A stretch of DNA of 48,323 nt, taken from positions 21,390 through 69,712 of the forward strand of contig DBKH01000085.1 in the NCBI GenBank assembly GCA_002297815.1. The letters are read 5' to 3'. The first letter of the stretch is position 1; each line of letters opens with the position of its first letter. This DNA is from Bacteroidales bacterium UBA755 (GTDB taxonomy: Bacteria > Bacteroidota > Bacteroidia > Bacteroidales > UBA932). The position numbers and the translations under genes were made by a program. The notes beneath the pieces are model-generated. The model made no database searches. It was not told where the DNA came from and worked only from the letters and a program-made list of their open reading frames with translations. Of the stretch, positions 8,371 through 16,363 are shown piece by piece.

Positions 8371-8546
8371 CGGTGAAAGACCGTGCTTTTACTGACAGCC
8401 GGGAAAGACCGGCAAATCCCCGGAAAGGGCAGGATATGGGTCCCTGCCAGCACGAAGCGGCCTTGCGTAGGATGTAAAGCCCAGGAGGGCGGGGGCCGCC
8501 CCGAAAGCCTAGCGCGATGTGAGCGGTTCGATTCCGCTCCCGGGGA
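8371..8546 (+). ncRNA. tRNA-like structured RNA 2
   Basis: A chain of stems: CGGT/ACCG (8371-8383), GCCGG/CCGGC with a GAAAGA loop (8398-8413), then a closed fold 8418-8546. Its ends pair (CCCCGG with CCGGGG), and inside are GGCAGG/CCTGCC (8428/8443), GCGGCC/GGCCGC (8457/8494) around GCCC-AGGA-GGGC, and a perfect T-arm AGCGG-TTCGATT-CCGCT (8522-8538). It is too long (129 nt) and has the wrong arms for a tRNA. There is no good reading frame here. I cannot assign it to a known RNA family. Confidence 0.45.
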
Positions 8547-8612
8547 CGAAAACAGGTTCTTTGAAATACTGGAATTGCCGTTAAGACGCGAGAAAGAATA
8601 TTCGGCTAGGAT

Positions 8613-8644
8613 TTTGCATAATCGGAAGCCGTGACTTATATTTG
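8613..8644 (+). promoter_or_regulatory. promoter of the retropepsin operon
   Basis: TTTG 8613-8616, 20-base spacer, TATATTTG 8637-8644. A start near 8649 leaves a 20-base leader to ATG 8669. Confidence 0.7.
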
Positions 8645-8668
8645 CATACAAATCAGAACATTTTGGAC

Positions 8669-8911
8669 ATGGGTAACATAGAGAAACAACTGCAATATTA
8701 TAATGACAACGAAGGAGTTCTGCTCAAGGAATACGAGGGGACTTTTGTTGTCATCTCCAACGACTTGAAAGTTGATGCTTTCAGCACAATGAAAGAGGCT
8801 TATGATTTCGGATGCGAGCATTACGGACTTGGGAATTTCCTTCTTAGGGAGTGCCGTAAGAAGAATGTCCGCAATGTCAGCATAATAACCCCAAGCGTAG
8901 TTGTTCTATGA
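8669..8911 (+). CDS. small protein paired with retropepsin
   Basis: An 80-residue protein. It has an N-terminal helical part (NIEKQLQYYNDNEG), a beta-rich middle (VLLKEYEGTFVVISNDLKVDAF) and a helix (FSTMKEAYDFGCEHYG). I do not recognise a named family. It overlaps the next gene by four bases (ATGA) and has its own promoter, so the two form a two-gene cassette. A tight small-protein/protease pair could be an inhibitor-protease or substrate-protease module; that is inference. Confidence 0.6.
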   Translation: MGNIEKQLQYYNDNEGVLLKEYEGTFVVISNDLKVDAFSTMKEAYDFGCEHYGLGNFLLRECRKKNVRNVSIITPSVVVL

Positions 8912-9480
8912 TTACGGCCTATACTCATCCCTACGAGTCCATTCAAAGCAGGGTTATCATTGATTGCCAGATTTCACTGCCAAATTCCAATCCAGAGGAA
9001 GGCAGCGAACAGAAAGCACTTTGGGACACCGGAGCGATGGTAACGTGCATATCAACAAAATTGGCCTATGACCTTGGGTTGATTGCCATTGATGAGACAA
9101 TGGTTGTCGGTGCCAACAACGAACCTTTCAAGGTTCCGACATATTGTGTGCAGATCAAGATGGGAAGTTTTGTCATTCCTATCCATAACGTGGTCGGGCT
9201 TCCGATGGACGGAAACGAGCATAGTATGATCATAGGAATGGACATAATCTCCAAGGGTGATTTGTCCATCACGAATTACAGTGGAAGGACGGTCATCTCA
9301 TTCAGAACACCGTCGCTGGAGACAATTGACTATGTAAGCGAAATTGCTCTCCAGAACAAATGCAATAAACTTCACACTATCAACGTGAAGGCAAAGCGTC
9401 CAGACAAATGCGCTTGTGGTAGTGGCAAGGATTACAAGAACTGCCACGGAAACAGCGTCTACACGAAACATAAAGGATAA
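8908..9480 (+). CDS. retropepsin-like aspartic protease with SEC-C zinc motif
   Basis: A 190-residue protein. ALWDTGAMVTCIS (DTG at 40-42) is the aspartic-protease active-site loop, and SMIIGMDII (about 106-114) is the conserved retropepsin strand; such single-domain enzymes act as dimers. The C-terminus has CACGSGKDYKNCH (Cys168, Cys170, Cys179, His180), a SEC-C zinc motif. In SecA this motif recruits SecB. The phage also encodes two SecB-like proteins (15913 and 36957), so a link is worth testing. A hairpin terminator follows at 9500. Confidence 0.75.
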   Translation: MITAYTHPYESIQSRVIIDCQISLPNSNPEEGSEQKALWDTGAMVTCISTKLAYDLGLIAIDETMVVGANNEPFKVPTYCVQIKMGSFVIPIHNVVGLPMDGNEHSMIIGMDIISKGDLSITNYSGRTVISFRTPSLETIDYVSEIALQNKCNKLHTINVKAKRPDKCACGSGKDYKNCHGNSVYTKHKG

Positions 9481-9499
9481 TCTTCCTCAAACTCAAATC

Positions 9500-9540
9500 A
9501 AGCGGCAATTCCAGTGTTTTGGAGTTGCCGCTTAATTTAT
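9500..9540 (+). terminator. rho-independent terminator
   Basis: AAGCGGCAA (9500-9508) pairs perfectly with TTGCCGCTT (9525-9533), followed by AATTTATT. It closes the retropepsin operon. Confidence 0.8.
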
Positions 9541-9546
9541 TGTGTT

Positions 9547-9729
9547 ATGAACGGAAAAGTCAAATTTGTAGTCACAGCGACGTGCTGGAACTTCATTGAC
9601 CAGTGGTATTTCGCCACCTTAGGAGAGGCACGGGACAAGTTTGCTGAGATTTTGGTCAACAGGCCGAAGTGGGATATTCGGATCAGTCGAGAAGAGACAT
9701 CCCGGCAAGGGTCAGGATCGCGCGGTTGA
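9547..9729 (+). CDS. hypothetical 60-residue protein
   Basis: Starts MNGKVKFVVTATCWNFIDQWYF, suggesting a short beta-rich protein with a helix (LGEARDKFAEILVNR). ATG 9547 is preferred to upstream non-ATG starts. It overlaps the convergent gene at 9683-9904 by 47 bases at the 3' end. No family recognised; weak support. Confidence 0.35.
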   Translation: MNGKVKFVVTATCWNFIDQWYFATLGEARDKFAEILVNRPKWDIRISREETSRQGSGSRG

Positions 9730-9904
9730 TGAACTCGGTCTTGTTGCCTTGATAGGTGGAAAGGAATGCGTCAACCTCAGGGGTGGACTGAAAGGTGTAG
9801 GACTTTCCGTGGGGCTTGGACTTGCGGCCGGCACCGGAACGGGCACCGCCCCAGGACGGGGACTCGGAAGGAGTCTGTGAAGATGGCAGATTTTTGTTTT
9901 GCAT
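9683..9904 (-). CDS. ribbon-helix-helix-like DNA-binding protein
   Basis: A 73-residue leftward gene. The WGGARSGAGRKSKPHGK basic head followed by YTFQSTPEVDAFLSTYQGNKTEFINRAIL is the usual pattern of small phage and plasmid proteins with a GGARxGAGR motif and a CopG/Arc-like beta-helix-helix. They are DNA-binding regulators. A canonical leftward promoter lies at 10127-10157, giving a leader of about 215 bases. It overlaps the 3' end of the rightward frame at 9547. Confidence 0.6.
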   Translation of the reverse strand: MQNKNLPSSQTPSESPSWGGARSGAGRKSKPHGKSYTFQSTPEVDAFLSTYQGNKTEFINRAILTLAGMSLLD

Positions 9905-10126
9905 ACAAAATGTGTTAAATTTGCGGAAGACAGCCAAACGAGAGGGGATGTTCCAGATCCCCTCCCTCGGAAAACTAAAGTGTAACTTCTACAAGTGTTA
10001 TCACTATTTTCCAAATTCTGATTTTAATGATCTCGAGTTTCATCGCTTTCAGAAGTTTGGCTGTTTTTCTTACTCCCTTTCAAGCGTTTCAGATTCCTCT
10101 TTCGCGGTTCTCCCTGAACCGCATTA

Positions 10127-10157
10127 CAAAGGTACGCATTTATTTTGAATTATACAA
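10127..10157 (-). promoter_or_regulatory. leftward promoter
   Basis: On the minus strand TTG (10155-10157), 20-base spacer, TACCTTTG (10127-10134). A perfect inverted repeat GCGGTTC/GAACCGC (10104-10122) sits at or just after the start site and could act as operator or leader hairpin. The remaining 9905-10100 is leader without a gene. Confidence 0.65.
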
Positions 10158-10214
10158 CTATTTTTCAAGATATTTTCAATTTATTTCGTTGATTATCAAC
10201 AAAATATTCATACA

Positions 10215-10433
10215 ATGGACATCAAGAGGATTTGGGAGACCGCGGGCCTGAAACAGCGGAATGAGATGCTGACGTTGATCGTGATGGACGGGGTGTCGTA
10301 CCCGACGGCATATTCATGGTGCAACGGCACGAGACGGCCTAAGCCGCTCTATCAGGAGAACATCAGGAAGTACGTGAAAGATGTTTTCGGGATAGAGGCG
10401 ACCGTGGATGAGCTGTTTCCGGAAAAGGGTTAA
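10215..10433 (+). CDS. Cro-like small HTH protein
   Basis: A 72-residue protein. The stretch SYPTAYSWCNGTRRPKPLYQ then NIRKYVKDVFGIEATVDELF resembles the second half of an XRE/Cro-like domain: recognition helix, then the helix before DELFP. It opens the replication gene cluster and is divergent from the leftward regulator gene at 9904, so it may control that pair. The first half of the domain is less clear, so this is moderate. Confidence 0.5.
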   Translation: MDIKRIWETAGLKQRNEMLTLIVMDGVSYPTAYSWCNGTRRPKPLYQENIRKYVKDVFGIEATVDELFPEKG

Positions 10434-10436
10434 GTT

Positions 10437-10769
10437 ATGTACGCAGACAAGGATTCAAGAGGCCTGGTCTCGATGTTCGAGATGAACAGGCCGGAATGGT
10501 CGGCACTTCGCGGGGCATGCCAGATGGCGGTGCAGCTTTGGGAAGTCCAACTGATGGAGTTCGCTGGGCTTGCGCCAATGCAGATGCAGACTTGGGAGAT
10601 TCAGCGGAAATGCCATCTTGAGCAATGCATCGGCATAGCAAGGAGGATGGTTTTCGAGATCGACCAGGCTAATGAGAGGGTGGACGATGATTCGCACTGG
10701 GAAAGTTTCGAGACGTTCCTTCAGAACGACAAGAAAAGCGGTGAAGCAATAGACATATTCAACTTATGA
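10437..10769 (+). CDS. hypothetical protein upstream of primase
   Basis: A 110-residue, Met/Gln/Trp-rich, mostly helical protein. It starts three bases after the Cro-like gene and overlaps the primase start by four bases (ATGA), which ties it to replication. No family recognised; a replication accessory role is inferred from position only. Confidence 0.6.
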   Translation: MYADKDSRGLVSMFEMNRPEWSALRGACQMAVQLWEVQLMEFAGLAPMQMQTWEIQRKCHLEQCIGIARRMVFEIDQANERVDDDSHWESFETFLQNDKKSGEAIDIFNL

Positions 10770-13700
10770 TTCCCGACTATGTAAAAGACCAGATCAAGGA
10801 GCGGGACATCGTCTTGATCATCCAGGACGAGGGCGTGGAGCTCAAGCGGGAAGGCAGCCACTACAAGTGCTGTTGCCCTTTCCACGGGGAGAAGACACCT
10901 TCGTTCGTGGTGACACCTTCGAGGAATATGTACCACTGCTTCGGGTGCGGACGTACCGGTGACGCCATCAGCTTTGTGATGGAGAGGCGCGGGATGACGT
11001 TCTACGAGGCTGTGGAGCATCTTGCCGGGCGGTTGGGAATCGACTACGAGAAGAAGGAGCCTACTCCGGAGGAGAAGGCTGCGGAGTTCAGGCGGTCACA
11101 ACTGATGACGGTGAACAAGCTGGCCTCCGAGTGGTTCATCCAGCGGTACAAGGAGTCACCTGGCGCCAAGGAATATGTCCTTAAGAAGCGCGGGATCAAG
11201 GCAGAGACAGCCGAGTTGTTCTGCATCGGTTACGCCCCAGAAAAGGGAGGACTGAAACAGTACCTAACGGGGCTTGGATGGAAGGAGGACGTGCTGCTTG
11301 CGGCTGGACTTGTCAAGAGGAACGAGGACACCGGGCAGGTCTATGACTCGTTCAGGCACAGGATTATGTTCCCGGTCTTCTGGACAAGCGGCTACATCGC
11401 TGGTTTTTCCGGACGCTACATCGGAGACAAGCCGGGCGTTCCCAAGTACTTGAACACCGGGGAGACGGAGCTGTACAGGAAGAAGGGAATCCTTTTCGGG
11501 TGGCTTCAGGCGAATATGCAGATCTATGCCACCAAGCAGGCCTACCTTGTCGAGGGTAATCTGGATGTTTGCCGCTTGCACGAGATCGGAGTCAAGAACG
11601 CGGTGGCTCCTTGCGGCACGGCATTGACTCAGGAGCAGATCGACCTTCTGAAAACAAGGGCCGAAAGGGTCACGATCATCGGGGACACCGACAAGGCAGG
11701 TGTCGAGGCGGTGCAGAAGAACGCCAAGTTGATGACGGAGGCCGGTCTTTCGGTCAGTGTGATGGAGTTGCCCGCTGAACTTGGCAAGGATGCTGATGAG
11801 TTTTTCCGGACGCACCAGCACGAGTTCGATGAATGCAACCTCCAAAGGACGAATGATTATATTCCTTGGATCTGCAAGAAATGGATGGACGCGGCCACTT
11901 CGCAGACGGAGAAGGCAGCCGTGATCACCGAGGTCTGCAAGCTGCTGGCCAAGGTGCCGGATCAGAGTTCGGCTGACATGTACAGGGAGACCTTCACGAA
12001 GACCTACAAGTTCGGGAAGATCTGGAATCAGGAATATTTCAAGGCCAAGAATGATCAGGAGCGTGCGGAGGCCAAGGAGGACGGCACGAAGGAGATGCTC
12101 CAGAACTATGGCTTCTACGTCAAGAACAACTGCTACTATGGAGCTTCAAGATCCGGGAACGACATGAGGTGGAGCAATTTCACGATGACTCCGATCCTGC
12201 ACATCCGGGATGAGAAGAACGCGCGGAGAATATTCACGCTGCGGAACGTCAAGATGCAGGAGGCCGTGGTGAAGTTGAACCAGAGCGAGCTTGTGTCGTT
12301 CACGGATTTCAAGACTCGTGTCGAGACAGCGGGGAACTATGTCTGGGAGGCCACGGCCAACGAGCTTACCTCACTGAAGAAGTTCCTCTATGACGGAACC
12401 CCTTCGGCTGATGAGATCAAGCAGCTGGGTTGGCAGAAGAAGTGGGGCTTCTACGCTTGGGGCAACGGCGGCCTTGACAACGGCACGTTCAAGCCGGTGG
12501 ACAAGTACGGGATCATCGACATCAAGGGGCAGAAGTTCTATCTTCCTGGTTGCGCGCTGGACACAAGGGACAACACCCAAGGCTACCAGCTGGCAAGGAA
12601 GTTCGTCTACACGGAGACCAACACCATCACGCTTCGGGAATATTCAGAGAAACTCATCACGGTGTTCGGGGACAACGCCAAGGTGGCGCTTTGCTTCCTG
12701 TTCGCTTCGCTGTTCAAGGATGTGGTGACATCGGTGACGACCTCCTTTCCCATCCTGGATCTGTTCGGTCCGAAAGGCACGGGAAAGTCGGAGCTGGGAC
12801 ATTCGCTGACATCTTTCTTCGTAAGCAACAACATCGCGCCAAACATCAACAACACGACCAAGGCGGCTCTTGCCGAGGCTGTGGCGGAGGTCAGCAACGC
12901 GGTGGTGCATCTTGATGAATATAAGAACAACCTTGACCTTGAGAAGAGGGAGTTCCTGAAGGGAATATGGGATGGCGCTGGGCGTTCGAGGATGAACATG
13001 GACAATGACAAGAGGCGTGAGACCACGGCTGTGGACTGCGGGGTTGTGATGAGCGGTCAGGAGATGCCGACCGCTGACATCGCCCTGTTCAACCGCCTTG
13101 TGTTCCTGACGTTCAGCAAGACCACGTTCAGTGATCAGGAGAAGAGGAACTACGAGAATCTGAAGCTTGTCGAGAAGCGTGGGCTTACGCATCTGACGAA
13201 CCAGTTGTTGCAGTTGCGCTCAAAGTTCCAGACGGATTTCAGGAGGGTATGGGATGAGACGTTGTCGGATATGAACGACAGGGTGCGGTCGTACAATGTC
13301 GAGGACAGGACCCTGAGGAACTGGGCTATCCTGCTGGCCGCCTACCGGACTTTGAGGACGGACATAGATGTTCCGTTTGACAGCGAGGAGATATTCAAGC
13401 TTTGCTGCAAGGGTTGCGTGGACCAGAACCAGAAGACCAAGCAGAACAACGAACTTTCGGGGTTCTGGGAGATAGTGGAGAATCTTGTGGCTTCGGGTCA
13501 GGCGTACATCAACATCGACTATAAGCTTTGTGCCGGTGACCGTCCGTTCGCCATCAAGGAATCGGATGTTCCGTTCGAGCCCAAGCACGGTGTGCGGTAC
13601 ATCTATCTGGCTTTCCAACGGCTTTCGGCTCTGTATATGAAGGAGGGCAAGGACGTGAACGGAAAGGTGATTCCGAGGGATTCGCTGAAGTACTACCTTG

Positions 13701-13972
13701 AGCATTCGCCGGAGTTCATCGGTACGGCCAAGTCGATGCGGTTCAAGTTGCTGGAGAACAAGACCTACGTGTCGAGCAATCCGGAGACCGGCAAGAGCCG
13801 TGTGACCACCGCGATGGTCTTTGACTATGATGCGCTCAAGGTCAACTACGGCATCGACCTTGACATCTCCACCGGCACGCTTGAGATCGGGGACAACCGC
13901 ACCGCGGCCAGCACTCCCCCACCGGTCACCGAGTCCTCTGAATCGACTGAAGCCGAACTTTGGGAGAAGTGA
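10766..13972 (+). CDS. primase-helicase fusion, replication protein
   Basis: A 1068-residue replication protein. The N-terminus is a DnaG-type CHC2 zinc ribbon (Cys37, His40, Cys58, Cys61), then the DnaG catalytic core with a toprim fold: LVEGNLDVCRLHEIGVKNAV (about 258-277) and IIGDTDKAG (about 304-312). The C-terminal half has a superfamily 3-like ATPase: Walker A GPKGTGKS (about 668-675) and Walker B AVVHLDEYK (about 712-720). It should both prime and unwind phage DNA. The coupled small gene at 10437 precedes it, and the next gene starts inside its stop codon (TGATG). Confidence 0.88.
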   Translation: MIPDYVKDQIKERDIVLIIQDEGVELKREGSHYKCCCPFHGEKTPSFVVTPSRNMYHCFGCGRTGDAISFVMERRGMTFYEAVEHLAGRLGIDYEKKEPTPEEKAAEFRRSQLMTVNKLASEWFIQRYKESPGAKEYVLKKRGIKAETAELFCIGYAPEKGGLKQYLTGLGWKEDVLLAAGLVKRNEDTGQVYDSFRHRIMFPVFWTSGYIAGFSGRYIGDKPGVPKYLNTGETELYRKKGILFGWLQANMQIYATKQAYLVEGNLDVCRLHEIGVKNAVAPCGTALTQEQIDLLKTRAERVTIIGDTDKAGVEAVQKNAKLMTEAGLSVSVMELPAELGKDADEFFRTHQHEFDECNLQRTNDYIPWICKKWMDAATSQTEKAAVITEVCKLLAKVPDQSSADMYRETFTKTYKFGKIWNQEYFKAKNDQERAEAKEDGTKEMLQNYGFYVKNNCYYGASRSGNDMRWSNFTMTPILHIRDEKNARRIFTLRNVKMQEAVVKLNQSELVSFTDFKTRVETAGNYVWEATANELTSLKKFLYDGTPSADEIKQLGWQKKWGFYAWGNGGLDNGTFKPVDKYGIIDIKGQKFYLPGCALDTRDNTQGYQLARKFVYTETNTITLREYSEKLITVFGDNAKVALCFLFASLFKDVVTSVTTSFPILDLFGPKGTGKSELGHSLTSFFVSNNIAPNINNTTKAALAEAVAEVSNAVVHLDEYKNNLDLEKREFLKGIWDGAGRSRMNMDNDKRRETTAVDCGVVMSGQEMPTADIALFNRLVFLTFSKTTFSDQEKRNYENLKLVEKRGLTHLTNQLLQLRSKFQTDFRRVWDETLSDMNDRVRSYNVEDRTLRNWAILLAAYRTLRTDIDVPFDSEEIFKLCCKGCVDQNQKTKQNNELSGFWEIVENLVASGQAYINIDYKLCAGDRPFAIKESDVPFEPKHGVRYIYLAFQRLSALYMKEGKDVNGKVIPRDSLKYYLEHSPEFIGTAKSMRFKLLENKTYVSSNPETGKSRVTTAMVFDYDALKVNYGIDLDISTGTLEIGDNRTAASTPPPVTESSESTEAELWEK

Positions 13973-14289
13973 TGGAGGATCTTCGGAAATATGTCCTGTA
14001 TTCCAAGGAGCAGGAAGACGCGTTCCGGAACAAGTACGCCAATGTGATCGCGGCAAGGCGGAGGGTGTACGTGAACTGGCTGCGCGGCCTTCCGCTCCGG
14101 GAATGGGTGGACTATCTCGTTCAGGTCTCTCCTCGTGACTACGAGGCGGTCATCGGCCTGATCTGCATCTGCCATCAGGAACGCCTTGTCAGCATCACCT
14201 TCAGCCGTGACTACCACCAAATCAGACGAGATCCGGACACACCGGAGGAACTTGAGAGCATATTCGGAAAATATGCTGAAAAAGAGTGA
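13972..14289 (+). CDS. hypothetical protein coupled to primase
   Basis: A 105-residue protein translated from ATG 13972, which overlaps the primase stop (TGATG). Basic and Tyr/Arg-rich (AARRRVYVNWLRGLPLREWVDYL), likely helical. No family recognised. Position suggests a replication accessory. Confidence 0.55.
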   Translation: MEDLRKYVLYSKEQEDAFRNKYANVIAARRRVYVNWLRGLPLREWVDYLVQVSPRDYEAVIGLICICHQERLVSITFSRDYHQIRRDPDTPEELESIFGKYAEKE

Positions 14290-14316
14290 ATTATTTTGAA
14301 AATATTTGTCGAAAAA

Positions 14317-14348
14317 TTTGGGCAATGTTAGGATTAATACTATCTTTG
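14317..14348 (+). promoter_or_regulatory. promoter of hicAB
   Basis: TTTG 14317-14320, 20-base spacer, TATCTTTG 14341-14348; ATG of HicA follows at 14370. Confidence 0.7.
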
Positions 14349-14369
14349 TACCAATTAAAGAAATGATGT

Positions 14370-14555
14370 ATGAAGTACAATGCCTTAATGAGGCAACTGA
14401 AAAAGGCAGGGTGCTACGACACGGGGAGACAGCAAAGCGGACACCCTCTCTGGTTCAGCCCAAGGACAAACAAGGTGTTCAAGGTCAGCAATCACGGGAC
14501 TGACGAAGTGGCGACCGGAACATTGGCACAAATCAAAAAGGCAGCGGGGATTTAA
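14370..14555 (+). CDS. hicA: HicA toxin, mRNA interferase
   Basis: A 61-residue double-stranded-RNA-binding-fold toxin. MKYNALMRQLKKAGC, then HPLWFSPRTN with the conserved His, then VSNHGTDEVATGTLAQIKKAAGI is the standard HicA pattern. It cleaves mRNA when unbound. The HicB antitoxin gene follows at 14590, with its own promoter upstream of both. Full-length and apparently intact. It may stabilise the prophage or give abortive infection. Confidence 0.85.
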   Translation: MKYNALMRQLKKAGCYDTGRQQSGHPLWFSPRTNKVFKVSNHGTDEVATGTLAQIKKAAGI

Positions 14556-14589
14556 TCCCCACTGTATTACAATAAAAACAGAGACAGTT

Positions 14590-14994
14590 ATGAGAAAGGT
14601 TAACGCAATTATTGAAAAGGCATCAGACGGAAATTACAGCATCTATATGGATGCCGATGATATGCCTTATCTTGTCACCGGAACAGGTAAGACTGTGGAA
14701 GAGGCACGCAAGGTGTTCGAGGATGGTTACGAGGACATCAAGAAATACTATGCTGAAACTGGAGAACCATTCGAGGAGGTTGAGTTCTGCTACCAGTACG
14801 ACATTCCATCCTTCCTTCAGGAATATGCATATCTCATCACGCTTTCAGGACTTGAAAGAATCACGGGTGTCAACCAGAAACAACTCGGACACTACATCAG
14901 TGGCTACAGGCATCCGTCCGCCAAGACTGCCAAGAAAATCGAGGACGGTATCAGAAGATTAGGACAAACATTTTCGTCTGTCAAGTTCGCTTGA
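14590..14994 (+). CDS. hicB: HicB antitoxin
   Basis: A 134-residue antitoxin. The N-terminal half (MRKVNAIIEKASDGNYSIYM then GTGKTVEEARKVFEDGYEDI) is the partly degraded RNase H fold of HicB. The C-terminal half (TLSGLERITGVNQKQLGHYI then HPSAKTAKKIEDGIRRLG) is an XRE-type DNA-binding domain for autoregulation. It lies 34 bases after HicA. Two hairpins follow (15003 and 15051). Confidence 0.85.
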   Translation: MRKVNAIIEKASDGNYSIYMDADDMPYLVTGTGKTVEEARKVFEDGYEDIKKYYAETGEPFEEVEFCYQYDIPSFLQEYAYLITLSGLERITGVNQKQLGHYISGYRHPSAKTAKKIEDGIRRLGQTFSSVKFA

Positions 14995-15002
14995 TTGTAA
15001 TC

Positions 15003-15077
15003 GGCCTTCGGGCCTAGCGAGTACTTCATTTCTTTTTCTTTGACAGACAGGCGGCATCCATTCGGGTGCCGCTTTTT
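15003..15077 (+). terminator. hicAB terminator region
   Basis: GGCC-TTCG-GGCC (15003-15014) is a small UUCG tetraloop hairpin. GCGGCA...TGCCGC (15051-15073) plus TTTTT is a strong intrinsic terminator. It separates hicAB from the TAC operon. Confidence 0.75.
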
Positions 15078-15078
15078 C

Positions 15079-15108
15079 GTAAACACATTCGCAATACAAA
15101 CGCGATAC
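15079..15108 (+). promoter_or_regulatory. direct-repeat operator, TAC operon
   Basis: Same arrangement as at 6496: GTAA then 11-bp units (CGCAATACAAA core) ending in GATAC. It lies just after the hicAB terminator and upstream of the TAC promoter. Confidence 0.55.
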
Positions 15109-15125
15109 AAAATTTCGGGAAATGG

Positions 15126-15156
15126 TTGGATGTTAATGGAAGAATGACGATATTTG
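15126..15156 (+). promoter_or_regulatory. promoter of the TAC operon
   Basis: TTG 15126-15128, 20-base spacer, GATATTTG 15149-15156 (one mismatch to TAnnTTTG). The toxin ATG follows at 15187. Confidence 0.5.
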
Positions 15157-15186
15157 CAAAAATTTAGCGATAACTAAAATGACGCG

Positions 15187-15564
15187 ATGGCTGAATATTT
15201 GTACAAAATATTTGAGGATGTTGACAATGAGAACGATTACCTGTTTTTCAAATTGTTCATTGATGGGGAATGCCAGTTTGAGCAGTTTTATGAGAAAGTG
15301 ACGGAAAACGCTAAGTCCAGGGACGCCAAGAGCATGGACAAGATCATCGCCTATATGGACATGTTCGGTCCTACACTTTTGCCGAAAGAGAAATTCCGCA
15401 ACATCAAAGGACTGAAAAGGGAGGATGTTTACGAGTTTAAATCCAACGATCTCAGAGTATATGTGATACTTAGGAAGCCCAATGTCTATATAGTCATGGG
15501 TGGATATAAGAAAAATCAAGACAAGGATGTAGCAGTTCTTGCCAAGAAGATAAAAGAGTTTTAA
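15187..15564 (+). CDS. RelE/HigB-like toxin of a TAC module
   Basis: A 125-residue protein. The C-terminal half, KFRNIKGLKREDVYEFKSND then LRVYVILRKPNVYIVMGGYKKN, is the RelE/HigB fold: the basic GLKRE segment, then two beta strands and the GGYKKNQ motif before the last helix. Such toxins cut mRNA on the ribosome. The gene is followed after two bases by an XRE antitoxin and then a SecB-like chaperone, the order seen in HigB-HigA-SecB toxin-antitoxin-chaperone systems. Abortive infection against other phages is the likely benefit. Confidence 0.75.
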   Translation: MAEYLYKIFEDVDNENDYLFFKLFIDGECQFEQFYEKVTENAKSRDAKSMDKIIAYMDMFGPTLLPKEKFRNIKGLKREDVYEFKSNDLRVYVILRKPNVYIVMGGYKKNQDKDVAVLAKKIKEF

Positions 15565-15566
15565 TT

Positions 15567-15911
15567 ATGAGCCGTGAAAGAGTATTAAGGTCGCCCGCTT
15601 ATTGGGCAGCGAGAATCCAGATGGCGTTATACGAATGCGCAGGGAAGTTCATGAAGCGGAAAGGGCTGAATAAAAAGCAGCTTGCTGAACACCTCGGAGT
15701 GTCAGCGGGGTATGTATCTCAGGTTCTGAACGGTGACTACGACCACAGACTCTCCAAATTCGTGGAATTATCGATGGATTTCGGGTATATTCCTAAAATC
15801 CAGTTCGTGCCTATCGAGGTCGTCGTGGAAGAACGCGGATGCAGAACGATAAGTTCTTCAAGCGTAACGTTCACGCCTACTGACGAAACTGAATATTTAA
15901 ACGCAGCATAA
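15567..15911 (+). CDS. XRE/HigA-like antitoxin with chaperone-addiction tail
   Basis: A 114-residue antitoxin. The HTH is at about 33-60 (LNKKQLAEHLGVSAGYVSQV). After it, residues about 78-114 form a hydrophobic, probably disordered tail (KIQFVPIEVVVEERG...). In known TAC systems such a tail (ChAD) makes the antitoxin unstable unless the SecB-like chaperone binds it. It starts two bases after the toxin and ends one base before the chaperone start, so the three genes are co-translated. Confidence 0.7.
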   Translation: MSRERVLRSPAYWAARIQMALYECAGKFMKRKGLNKKQLAEHLGVSAGYVSQVLNGDYDHRLSKFVELSMDFGYIPKIQFVPIEVVVEERGCRTISSSSVTFTPTDETEYLNAA

Positions 15912-15912
15912 T

Positions 15913-16338
15913 ATGGTAAAGTTCAGCATGACGGGGGTCGCCATAGACCAGTTTGCAATATTAGCGGACGAATATGAGAATGTGAAGGAATGGCAGGTGG
16001 ATGTGGATTTAATCTCATCCTTCTCCTTGGATCCATTAGAGGCCGCGATCAAGATGAAGTTTCTTTTCAGACATCAGGACACGAAAATATTGGTACTTGA
16101 GCTCACGTGTAGATTCAAGATTGACGGTGCGGAAGAATTTGAGGTAAAAGACGGAAAGATGATCATACCATCCGGATTTTTGGCTCATCTTGCCATGCAC
16201 ACGGTTGGCACGGCAAGAGGGGTGTTAGTGTGCAAGACAGAAGGAACGCCTTACAGTCAATACATACTTCCTCCAATCAATGTAACCAATATGATCCCAA
16301 ATGATGTGAAAATCCCATTAGGTGATAATGTCAAATAG
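15913..16338 (+). CDS. SecB-like chaperone of the TAC module
   Basis: A 141-residue protein with the SecB beta-helix pattern. The diagnostic part is the C-terminal run AHLAMHTVGTARGVLVCKTE then YSQYILPPINVTNMIP, matching SecB's T/A-R-G and LxPINxxxL(F/I) elements. The N-terminal strands (VKEWQVDVDLISSFSL) also fit. It is not next to any export gene but to a toxin-antitoxin pair, so I read it as a dedicated antitoxin chaperone. A terminator follows at 16364. Confidence 0.7.
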   Translation: MVKFSMTGVAIDQFAILADEYENVKEWQVDVDLISSFSLDPLEAAIKMKFLFRHQDTKILVLELTCRFKIDGAEEFEVKDGKMIIPSGFLAHLAMHTVGTARGVLVCKTEGTPYSQYILPPINVTNMIPNDVKIPLGDNVK

Positions 16339-16363
16339 AATTCTGTTTTAGAATAAATATGAT

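Noticed and set aside
8188..8376. A 62-codon frame starting at 8188
   Set aside because: It overlaps the better 59-codon AP2-like frame at 8162-8341 in another frame and has no recognisable fold.
8256..8651. Leftward 131-codon frame
   Set aside because: It is the complement of the structured RNA region; the protein is Ser/Pro/Arg-rich with no domain, and the GC stems explain the lack of stops.
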